From assembly GCA_036785705.1 (NCBI GenBank), contig JAWUZG010000056.1, forward strand, positions 16,102,001 to 16,166,000: a stretch of 64,000 nt of DNA. The letters are read 5' to 3'. The notes below the pieces were generated by a model, which worked only from the letters and a program-made list of their open reading frames with translations, was not told the origin of the DNA and searched no databases. Positions 14,101 through 26,100 of this stretch are shown one piece after another. A program made the translations under genes and the position numbers. Position 1 is the stretch's first letter, and every line of letters starts with the position of its first letter. The DNA comes from Acanthornis magna (taxonomy: Eukaryota > Chordata > Aves > Passeriformes > Acanthizidae).

Positions 14101-17100
14101 TACAATGGTTTGTTGTATCCTGTGGCACTTAGCCCAAGGCAGAGAGGAAGGGAGGGAAAAAATACTAAGAAAAGGAACAGAGCTGATGCAAAAAAAAAGG
14201 CTGGAAAATGACAATGAATAACTAAGGCTGGAAATAAAAGGTTCTGACCCACACGAACAGCAAGGTCATAGGAGAGCCTTCCAGTGAGGGAAGGAGCTTG
14301 AGGAAAAAACTCAGTTTATAGAAAGGAGTCTATGATACGCTGCTGGTAGCAGCAGAAAATAACCCTTGGGCTCAGGAGATATTTTCAAGTCCTAAACAGT
14401 GAAACTAAGGGCTCAAGGTCTCCTGTGGTTTTCTGTAGATGCAGCCAGGGATTTCTGGCATTTATGCTGCTGTTCGGCATCCATGGAGGAGCACCAAATA
14501 CTCAGCGAGCCCCTGAAAGGACTCAACCTCTCCTAAAACCTCTTACAGCAAAAAGGTGAAAAATTACCAGCGTCTGCACACAGCCCATTACAAGTCCAAC
14601 AGTTGGGGAATTTCATGTGGTTTTGGTCCTTTTCCTGCGTTGGAGGGGAGCAGTTTCATAGCCACAGACCCATCCCTGCATGCAGAAGTGTGTGGCCACT
14701 GGCCGAGCTGTGTTTTCAGTAATAACAGCTGATGTGATCTGCGATTTCTGAGCCTGGTGCCAGCCCCAGGGCTGGGTTTGCCCCTGGGTTTGGGTTGGTG
14801 CTGGAAGCGACCCATACACACTGCATGCAGGAATCCAGATTCCATCTGGTTACAGCGGGGTTTTGTAAAAAATATCTAAAGAGCTAGGCAAAGGATTAGA
14901 ATAAAGAGGTGCTAATAGGGTGCAGTTGGGACAGGAAAGGAAGCTGTAAAGAATTTAATGGAAAAAGAGGGTCAAGGAACATAAAAAATAAAATAGGAAG
15001 AAAAAGAGGCATTTTTTTAAAAGGTGAAAGAGTAACAATAATAAAGAATGAAAGATTCTTTTATTTTTGCCAGTTTCAACAAAACCCTTAAGAAAATTCT
15101 CTTCTCTGACGTTTAATTTTAAAACATGTCAGTGTATCCAATCAAGTTTTAAATCCTGCTTTGTTTTTCTCAGATGCTGGGTTGCAGTTGGAGAATTCCA
15201 ATCTTCTCCTTGGCCTCATGAAAGTACTGTCCCCTGCCCTACATTATTTGGCTCTCCTGAGAGGTGGCTGAAGTTCAAAGGGATATATAATTTACAAAGC
15301 ACTTTGGGATCGTGCTGGAAGAAAGACACTGTTATTAATAACATACCCCTTTTTTCTCCTGATCACTTTATAAATGTGGATAACTATATTTTTTTATTTT
15401 TATTACAATCTCAACTGCAACAGCCTCTTCCTCCTCTCAAACAATATGATCTCACCCCATCCCAAAGAGTTTGCAATCTAAGTTATACACAGATTGAGAG
15501 AGGAAACAAAGGGAGAGTGTGGGATAGGGAATTAAAGTCACACAGCCCATCCAAAAGTGAAACAGAGACTGAGTGTCCTCTGACCCAGTCCAGTGCTGGC
15601 CAAAAGACCCCTCTCTAGAGATAAATACTCTGAAAGGTGATTCTCTTAAATTTTGAGTGAAAGTGCAAGTGCAGTTCAAAATGCACAAAACAGAGCAGGT
15701 TTATTAGAGAAAGGAGAGCATTGTTCCTTCTTCTGAACTCAGGTGAAGGGCTTAGGTCTGAGTAGAAACGGGAAAGGACCTTATTGTAACAAGATGCTAC
15801 AATAATTTTACTTGAAACCCTAAAACAAATTCAGGGCTCATAAAAAAGGCATTGACATGGTGAAAGAGAATGGTTTCTTTAAGATGTTCTTGGTCAGAGA
15901 ATATGCTAAGCATGCATTTCTAATGTCTGGGTGGGCAAACGCAAGTGGAAATTTAAATTCTACAGAGGCACAGAGAATGTGCTTCTGAAAATGTTTCCAG
16001 TTAAAAGCATGTTAAGTGTGAAAGTGTAGTCTACACGGAGGGAGTGAGGGAGTGTGGTCTATCAGATCATCAGCAAGGATTCTGTGGCCTTTCCGGGTTC
16101 TAAGCACATTCAGTGCCTGCTGTCGTTGCTTTGAAGAAAATGGGCCATCGAGAGTGTCACTGTGCCAGAGCTCATTGCAGCTGGGCAGAATGAAGTGTTC
16201 ATGGCTAAACTGTGCCTCCAAACTGCCTGGGAACTCCACACAGACCAAGAGATACCTTGGAATAACATTAAGGGCTGGACTCCATTCCCCAAAGGAACAT
16301 AGGCTGGATATAGGAGCAGAGTAATCCTTTTGTGTGATTTAACTTCACCCACACTGTCACTGCCCTGGACAGGCAGCAATGCCATGGTGGAAGTGCACCA
16401 AAGACACTTCCCCAGAGGCTCAGGGTCATGGAGATCCCTCTGAGCACACCGTGGATCTCAGGGCTGAACAGACCTCATGGCCAGGACCTCCCGTCCTTGC
16501 TCTCAGCTGGTAGAGGTAGAAGGTGCTCAGTTCCAGAACTTTTAAAATTGCTTTTATTCATCTCTGCCACTTGGAACCCCTCCCTATACCTGCCGGGGCT
16601 CACTGCAGTCTCCTCCCAACAGCTTTCCAAAAAGTCTGGGAGAAGTACTTTATGCCAGGACAGCAACACAAGCAGATGCTTCTTTGTTCTTTCAGAGAGA
16701 CTGACACGACAGAAATCCCAACTTCACTGAACTTCCTCACGGAAATGACAGCTGTTTCCTTGAAGCCACTGGGATTTTGGCTCTCCTTACACACCAGGAG
16801 GGTATCTCATTATACCTTTCAGCACTGAAAGTTGTACAGCCACAATATTGTACAGCAGCAATAACAGGCAGTGCAGACAGAAACTGAAACCTGAACCAGC
16901 CTTATTGATGGATGGCCTGACACTGCATTTCCCTGCTCCAGGGCACTTTAATCAGAGCACAAGTCTAATTAGAAGGAAGTGTGCTGTTTGTTGTTTCCCC
17001 CATTGTTTCTGCCAGCAGGATTAGCTTTTCTCTGGCTTGTCTGATTACACAAGGTGCAGGAGCCAGCAGGTTGGTTTGAAGATGCTTTTTCAGGTATTGT

Positions 17101-20100
17101 TCAGCTTTATCTGAAATTGATTTTATCACAGAATATTCTGAGTTGGAAGGAACCCACAAGGATCATTGAGTCCAACTCCAAACCCCTGATCCAGGTGTTA
17201 TTCTAACTACTAACAAAATTGGAGTGTCTACACTACCCTACAATGCTAAAAATCACTGTAGAGCAAGATGGAACTTTTTTGTTAGCAAACAAACTGAACA
17301 AATTAATTTACTTTCCTGTCTTTTGTCATTTTGGCTAGAAATGTCTTTTTTTTTTAATACAACACAGATCAAAATTAATTCAGCTAAAAGTGCTTGCCGA
17401 ATTAAAAAGAGATATTTTTATTATTTTTAGAGATCTCTACAACTGTGAAGAAAAGCATCCTAACAGAGGAAAGCATTCTAAAATGTGTTTCATCACAATT
17501 TTTCTAATTTCTTGACTTAAGGTTTTTGTGGCACCGCTTGACAGTTAATCAGACCCCATTCTGTGCTGATTCAAAAATAGAAAGGTTAGATATGCAGTCA
17601 CTGTACTCTTGTCTAACTTTATACTGCAAGCTGTTCTGTCTCCCAGGAGGCAGCCAGGGGGAAAAGAAAACCATCCCCAAACAATGCATGAAGGCAGCCT
17701 GCATGGAATCTGGCCTTACTGACCACAAATTAAATGGGCTTTGTCTGAGGTAATGAAAATCTGACCTGCTCAACAAAAGGAAATGAATATTACAGCTGCT
17801 TACTGTGGCTAACAATGTGTCCCAATACTTTCAGACATTTTCACTGTGTTCACCAGATGGAGGCTTTGGAAAGGGGCAATTGCTGAAGGAAAAGGATATT
17901 GGTTTTTAGTGGTTTTGAACTCCTTACCGTGACTGGCAGGGGTGTGTGTTACATTTCCTGACCTGGGGCTCGGGGCGGGTCACTCGCTGGCAGTCACTGT
18001 CATTCACCAGTGTCATGGTCTTGTTAATGATCCGAGTGCAGGACACGATGGTTTTCCGCTCACCTGCAAGCCAAACCAAAACCAACTCTGAACAAAACCA
18101 TGTCCACTCATTGCCAAAACTCAGAAGCCCGCAGCTCCCTGCTCCTTCTACAAGATGTAGTCCACCACCTCTGTAAGAAATCTTACTCTCCACTTCTGCC
18201 TGACCTTGGTACTGGCATGTTTTGGGGCTTTTTTTTCTGAAAAGCTACAAATCTTTCCCCAGTAATCATGCAATTGACTGTTTCACAGGAACAGCAAGTT
18301 GGGCTTTCTCTTTCTAGCGTTTAATGTGGAAATGAGCTTGAAAACAATTTGTTTTCGTTTCTGGTTCCTCCTCCACAGGTAGCCCTGCCCTGTCATCACC
18401 TCGGGCAGATGTGCTGAAGCCACACGACCTCCCACCCCCAGTGACAGATAATGACAGGACAGCTGCCTCCTGCTGCTCCCCGGGCAGGAAGTCAGGATGA
18501 AAAGGAGTGACTGAGGTTCAAGAGTCATTAACTGGCCTTGTTTGTATTTCACAAAGAGAAAAAAGATATTATTTCTCATCTTCTGCTCCTCCAGATATAC
18601 TGCTTTAAAACCCTTGCTGGCAGGAGGCATCTCAGGAGGGGTCAGCACTTCTCACATAAAATGTCTGTGCATCAGGAGTTTCTTTTACCCAGTGTGGCCC
18701 TCAGGGTTCAGCTTTCCACTGAGTGGCATCAGGAAATCAGTGCCACAGGGCAGCATACAGTGACCAGATGTGACAAGGAAAATGCTACTCCTGTACTGTG
18801 TGACTTTGCCTCACTGCTAATTATTTTGGTTTCTTAGATTTGCTTTCTAACCCTGAGTCTGCATCAAATGAGTTTATTCATGATCTGCAGCTGATAATAA
18901 AAAATAACTCACATTCTGTTAATAAAAAACTTGCAAAAGTCTGTATGGAAGGAAGAAAAGCCCTTCTTAGCTTGGGTAAGTAGTAAAAGCATTGGACAAC
19001 CAAAATAAAAGACCAATTATCATGCTACTAGTGGTGGGAGCCATGCTAGCAGACACTGATTTGATACAAATACGTAGCAGGCTTGCAACAAAAATCAGAA
19101 GACTCACAAACAAATTTCTTTTTCATTCATGTGAGGGCTTCATATCTTAAAATCTATTATTTTAATGCATGAGTAAAAGTGTCTATTTTAAAGCGAGTTC
19201 TATTTACAAAAATGGGTCATTTCAGAGCACTGAGGGCAGTGAGTCTGCAAACGTGAAGATGAGCTCTCTTTCCTTCTGCCATGTCTCATCATAAAGAACT
19301 GGGTCTGCTGGTGAAGACAGACTGCCCAGAATGCTTGGAAACGATCTGTTTTCCTCAGGGAACAACCTACTTCTGTGCAATGGACAGTGTCTGACAAGCC
19401 AGTCTCTGTTTCCACAGCATCAGCTCCCCAGGGCTTCAGCGGATCCTCTGGAAAAAGAGCTTTGCCATGTGCTCCTGGGCTCCCAGCACGTCCACCCAGC
19501 ATGGGAGCATCTGATGCACATCTCCAGGAGCTGTCACAGCAGCACTGCCCTGCTCCTGCTCCATCCCTGGGGACGGAAGTGCCTTTCCCTGAGCGTGTCT
19601 GAACACCTGCGGAGACGCTGCTCCAAGAATGTGACGGGGGCTGGAGCTGTGGGGCTGCACACGGCGCCCGGAGCCATCCGTGCAGCAGGGACCCAGGTGC
19701 AGCTCCAGCCTGCGGTGACAGAGCAGCGTCCCTGCCAAAAGGCTGCCTGGAAATCAACTGTGGGGATGGGGATCAGAGCGGGGGGAACAAGCTCTCATTT
19801 GAGCTCATTACAGCAACGTCCATTTGCATGGCCGATTTCCACCGTGCTTTGGCACCTCTCCTGTGGCTGGAGCCTGCAAACCCCACACGGATTCCCACCA
19901 AGCTTCCCGGTGTCCCTACCTCCTCCACACTGCACACTGCATCCTTCCCATCCGCTGTGGGTCCAGATGTACAAGGAATCCTGTTGCTTTTCTGGCTCGC
20001 TTCTGTTTTCAGCAGTATAGTTTACAGGGATGGTGTATTCATAATGAATTCCGTAATTCTGGTCATGGAATAACAGCACCTGGTTCGGCAGGAAAAGAGA

Positions 20101-23100
20101 GGCTGTTGCAACACACTGTGCTGGGAGAGCCAACAGGCTGTAGAGATAGCACTGCTGGAAATGCTGGGACAAAATTCCTAAAATATAAATACTTCATGAA
20201 AGGCAAACAAATCTTTATCTAGAAAACTTAAATTACAAGAGTACTGGTAAAACAGGGCAACTGCAGGAGCAAGAACTGCAAGAACTGCTTATGAATGGTG
20301 AATATTTAAAGCAGTCACAGAGATGTCTAAACCTGGGATTCAGGGCATAACTTTCAGTCTCACATGTGATCAGCAGGCCACTGGCTATCCAAAGAGAAAG
20401 ACAACAGGAAGCATTAAATCAGCACTTTTCATATAACAACTTTTAAAAAGAGCATCTAGAGCTAAACATCTGAATGAACAAGGTGATGCTTCTCAGAGCA
20501 AAAACAACTAATGCAAAAAAAGTCCCATGTCTCGGGGTAAACGTGGCACTCAAGGCAAGTGTGAGTATTCCTGCTGACAAGCTGCAGCAGCAGGATTTTA
20601 ATGTCTCAGAAAACTGTGGATGACAAGCAAGAGCCATATCACACAGCTGCTGGCAACACATATTTTCATCCCTGCATATTGCTAGAGGAAGGTGAAACCT
20701 GCTCCCAACAGCAGCCTGACGATTTCCTATGGAATCACTTGTGATGTCTCCAGCATTATTACTCCAAAATTCCCTGACTATTAGCAAAGGAACAGAGAAA
20801 AATGTTTATGTTTTCACCATAGGCAGATGAGAGTGCTCGTCCTGTTTTGATTTACATGTTGGACTTCATTTGGCTCTCACTTTCCCTGGCTTGAGTCAGA
20901 ACTGGTTGGAAGATATCCCATGAAGTACAGGGTCCATGGAATCTGAGTTACCACACTATTAACAAATGCCATAGAAATACTACTGTAATGTTTATGCTGT
21001 GGCTTTAAACTTACTTATACTTATTATCTCATAATCTGAGCAGCATTAGACAGGTGAATTGTGCTGGCTTTTGTCACCTACTGAAATAGCAGCAATGCCT
21101 TATCAAATAAGGTATTTTAAGCAGGGCTCTCATAAGTGCACCAAGCAGATGCCCATTTGAAAAAAGACAACTTTGCAAATGCTCTTTTCTCCCAGCAATA
21201 ATTGTTTCCCCTTCAGATTTGCACAAATCATTCCTACTTAACCAATAATCTCACTAAAGCTGTCAGGAGCTCGTTTAACCGAACAAATGTGCTGAAAGAA
21301 GGGGTCCTGGCAGCTTGTGAGTGAACACTGGGGAGGCTCCACAAACTCAGCACCCATGAGCTGCTCTGCACAGGGCAGAACCCCGGGCAGAAGAGCATCT
21401 TCCAGAGGATGTGGGGAACAAAAACATGATTTTGCTTCAGCTACAGAGGGAGCCTTACTACAGGAGCGAATACCAGGGTTGAAACCAGCCAGCCATCATT
21501 ACAATTTCAAAGATGAATGTTGGTTTTTTAAACACAATTCAAATACCAGGCAGTCAGAGGCAGAGAGCTCGAGCCCTGCTCTGGCTTTCTTGAAATGAAG
21601 GAGATATGAACTCCTGTTCTACAGGACTGATCAGTCAGCCTTGTCTAAAGCCCCTTTCTGCTCTGGGAGCGTTTGGTTGTCCTCTGTTGCAAGAGGAGGA
21701 CTAGCACAGGCCTAGTTACACAAACATCAGTTTCTCCAAGAAATACACACACAGCAATGCACTTGGAGAAATGCCTCAAGTATTAAAAACCAGCTCCTAA
21801 AAAGAAATCCTTATTATCTCAATATGGGTGCGAGACTAGTGAATCTAAAGGCCCATATGAAACCAATTTCATGCAATTTCGTAGCCATATATAATTGGGG
21901 GGTGTGTGTATGTGTGTATAATTGGTTTCAAATGCAGGTCACAATGGATTGACTGAAGCTTCTGGCTCTTTGTCAGTCCAGTGTATTCCACCACTGTTTG
22001 AACAACAGTTTTCTATTTAGAGGGAACTGGTAACCATCCTGCCTTTCTTGTGTTGAAAGAATGAAACCCACCACCCTGTATCAAGGAAAAGATTCGTATC
22101 TGATTTGAAGCAAAGACTTCATGTGTGCTTTGTTTACCACTGGCAGTGATTTAAAGCCACATGTTTTTTAATGGTCTGGTAATTTTTACATTCCTCATTT
22201 TTAATAATTTCTGTGAAGGAAGGTGAAGAAGGAACATTTCCTCTGCTTATGTCTGCTGAAAGGGCCTGTCTGTATCTGGACAGGACACTCGTGGAGAAGC
22301 CCATAACCACTGGCTTCCTATGTGAGCTACTTACTCCTTAATGAAGGGGAAATGAGCATTTCTTTAAAACCAAAGCTCTGCTGATGCTGAGGTTCACAAA
22401 ATGCTGATACCAGATTTTACTGCCCTGGACCTCAACCAAGTAATGCCCTGGAAGGTTCCAAGAGCTGCCAAAGGAACCCTGCACAGCATCTTCCCAAACA
22501 GTACCTGTACAACTCCTGTTTCTCACATGAGGTTAGGAAGACTTTGGCAGTACAAGATACTTGGGTTTCAGGAGGGAAGGCTTGTGTTAAGGCCAAAGTC
22601 AAGCAGAAGCTGATGTTTCTGATGGTGAGGAAGGTGTCTGTATGCACCTCCTTTGTGTGGGCACACTCCAAATTACACAGGTGAGACAGGAAGGTGCAGG
22701 TGTGCCCAACCCTGCACCTCTGACTATTCTGGCTGTAAGCTCTTTGAATCCAGATTGGTCTATGAGCCTATAAACTCACTCATCTGTCTGAGAAAGCAAA
22801 GACAAAACCCCTCATGTTCCTGTGCAGCAGATTTTGACACCAAGAAAGTACTGACAAAGTGGATTATTACTGTCAGCTTTTTGTGCGTGTGAAAAGTTCA
22901 GGCATCTTTGGAGCTTTTCAAACTGGGACAGGAAAAGTTGCACAATGAACACCAGCAAGCCAAAAAAATCAGGTGAGGGAAGGGAGAAAATACTGATTTT
23001 TAGCAGAGCTTACAGATAGCCTTCAGAGAACAAACAAGGCAAAAAGTCACAAGGAAAAGAAACAACACAGAGAAAAATGGAACTGGATAAAAAACTTACA

Positions 23101-26100
23101 GGAAACAATGAATAAATTAAAATACTTTCTATGCAAAGCTTGCTATAGAACCTGTAAAGCTTTTGCAGACCTTCAACTAGGAACACATGTATGACACAGG
23201 AATCATTACAGCTGTCTTATAGATACAAATGTTAAGGTTACACCAGCATTAAGGGACTGGCCCATGGATGACCCCATCACCCACTAGTGACAGCTCTGGG
23301 ATTACAGTCCTGCTCTTCTCACCCCTGTGGACTTCTCACTCATGTTCAGCCACATGGCTGCCCATAAAATAACAGGCTGGGTTAACAGAAAGACTATGCT
23401 AAACATTACGAAAAAATGTCAAAAAACACCTTAAATTATACACAATTGAAAAAACAATACAAAGAAAATAAAGAACATTTCTGCGTGTAATTAAGTCACT
23501 ACTTAGATTCAAATTCACATTTATCATCTGTGCATGCCAGATCTGCACCTCTTCTGTTAGAGATCAGAGTACTTAAACACAGAATACATTTTGGCATAAG
23601 ATGGGAAGATATTTCAGCAAATATGCTTTTATGTGTGTGATCAGGTACGTCCAAGAAATAAGGAAGGTCCTTGGGAACCTACATCCTGTAGAAGGGACCT
23701 GTCACATTGTCTGTGACACATTACAGGGCATCCTGTACTGGATATGAGCTGACTGGGACATTGTCTGTTCTCCCAGAATAGAACATCACTTTCTGAGTGG
23801 CGAGCTGGGCTCCTCCAGCCCCTGCAATGCTGCAAAAGAACACTGTGGTGAGGAAGCAAACAATCAAAATTCAACTTTCAGCTAGGATATAAACCCTTTC
23901 TGTTGCATCACTTAAGAAACACAAACAAAGGATATAAAGTTACCATCAAGTGCAGTGGTATTTTAGTTGGTCCTTTGGCAGAGATTTTCTCCCACAGCCC
24001 CCTTCGCACGTACCGGACAGTGGTGCCTGCGATCTGAAACTCACCAGGAAGCTCAATTTTCCAGTCGCTGTTAATGGATCTCTTACTGGAATCTTTTAAA
24101 GCTGGAATGAATCAAACACCACGGAATGAAATGCAAGCAAATTTTTAATTATAATATAGACTATTGAGCCTTTGTCGCAGGCTACCTGAAGCACAAGATG
24201 TAGGAACATTGTAATGAATGAGAGTTTTAAAGAATAAAAAACCCCACTTTTAGATGACCCATTGTAATGTTTCTTGGATATATTCTGTACTTCAGTTGAT
24301 GAAGATATTTCAAAGAATTTACATAAAATTCATAGATAATTTATCTCTAAACTCTCCTTTCATATGCAACAACTCTGCAATTTAGTTTCCAAGCAGAATT
24401 TTTCCATTTCCAGATTTTGAGATTGTATTTTCCTAAACTTTCCCAGAGAAAAAGATCAGTCAAATCTATGTTGATACACAAGGGAAGATTTGCAAGTGCA
24501 AAATACAACTGATGCTGTGTTTGTGTGTGCTCCATAATTAAACATTGAACAAATTAACATTTGGCCATCACAACTGTAAAGAGAAGTCAAGTTACAAAGC
24601 AGGGGCTGGACAGTGGGCAGAATGTGAACCTGGCCACCCTCCTTTCAGAGTCCAGTGCTGGACACACATGCGTAAGGTGAGGTGCTGCAGGATCACATCC
24701 ATCCTGTGCCTGCCTCAGTAAGGCCAACATGGAAAGCTCTACTGCAAAAGGAGGATGAATATTGAGAAGAAAAGATACTTGGAGTTGTGTGCCTTTTCTT
24801 TCAGCATAACTATTGCATCAGGATCGCTGATGTCCTCCAAACACTCAAAGACAACTCCAGCCACAAGGGCATCACATTACTGTTGAATCATCAGTGCAAG
24901 CTGATTTAGGGATTGATGTGTTTTCTGTGTTAGAACGGAAGCAGAGTTATCCAGATGTTGCTGTGATGCACTGAGGGAAGAGAAAATTGGCAGACCCTGC
25001 TCCAGCGGAAAGTGCCAGGCCCCTTTGTGGAGATCCACTCACCATGATCAAATCTGCCCTGACAGCAGACAGACAGAATATCCCACGTGTTCCTGGGCTT
25101 CCTTAGTTCAAGGTTAACTGTGTCTTTTGACTAAGCCTTTAACAAGATGTTTTTTTAACCTCTAGCATCTCATGCCTATTTTATTCTCTCCCAGTAAAGA
25201 ACACAACTTTGCTCTCACTTAACTGACTGTGTTGCGAGAAGGTAAGAGAAGCTGTTTAAAGCCTTTGGAAGTCAATAGGAAATCTCCCACTGTCATCCCT
25301 TTGGATCAAGCCCCCACAGCCAGCAAACCCTCCTATGTGCTTAGGATATATATAACTTGTAATGTCTAAGTCTGGAGGAGTCTGGAGCAAGTGGAGGTCA
25401 CAATATTCTCTGCATTTGCACGCGCCTTTTTGAGTATCTGTGCCCTGGGAATTACTGGAAAAAGGTGAGATATCTGTCCTGCTGCACACAACCTTCTTGA
25501 CAGGTCTCACAGTCCCATGAGAGGCTCCAAAATCAGGGTGAAGGGGAACTGCAGGTATGATTTTGCCAGAAGGGGGATGTATGTGGGAGAACGTTCTTCT
25601 GAAGAAAGTTCTCTCTGGCACATAGCCCAGGGGTATGACAGTGTCCTGGCATTTGCAGCAATGTGTCTCTCCCTGCGGCTCTCTTCGCTTCCTGCTTTGC
25701 TCCTCGAGCTACAAAGTACCTTCTGCAAGCTCGGGACAAAATTCTGAAGCAGGATTGCTTTCCTCTGCCAAGGCCCAGTGGCTTCCAGGCAGATCAAAGC
25801 AGCCACCACGGTGGCCCTGAGGAGCCATGGACACAACTAATCAAAGCTGTGGATGAGATAAAACTATCTCCACACAGCATGGCTGACTAGGAAAGATATC
25901 CCAGTACGTGCTCAAAACTGTCTAAGATGTTCAGTGACTTAAGCCATGCTTTGGTTCCAGCTCACCATCAAAAGGAGATAATTTGCTGATGAAAACCAAC
26001 ATTTCACCTCTGTTAACCTCCTTTCTGGGCAGGGTTTGATTTTGATTGCTGCAAGCACTGCTCCCTTAGTGACTGAGGAGATGAAGAGGTGGGAAACAGA

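Larger units (their letters stand above)
6446..17927 (-). other. ADAMTS17 intron, 11.5 kb
   Basis: A phase 2 intron between TSR2 and TSR3 exons. It holds a short CR1 relic (17126-17186), a MIR-like relic (15440-15605), a T22 tract (11282-11303) and a purine tract (13321-13348). I see no gene. Confidence 0.9.
20080..23943 (-). other. ADAMTS17 intron, 3.9 kb
   Basis: A phase 0 intron in the spacer domain. It holds a MIR-like relic (23205-23330) and an inverted repeat around a TG tract (21854-21934). I see no gene. Confidence 0.88.

Noticed and set aside
15067..15618. A 183-codon plus-strand open frame
   Set aside because: It runs across an old MIR-like relic and low-complexity sequence. Its peptide has no recognisable domain.
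19331..20020. A 229-codon open frame on the plus strand, antisense to the TSR2 exon, and a 185-codon minus-strand frame at 19200-19757
   Set aside because: Both follow from local GC richness. The peptides resemble no family I know and have no domain pattern; the plus-strand frame covers a real exon on the other strand.
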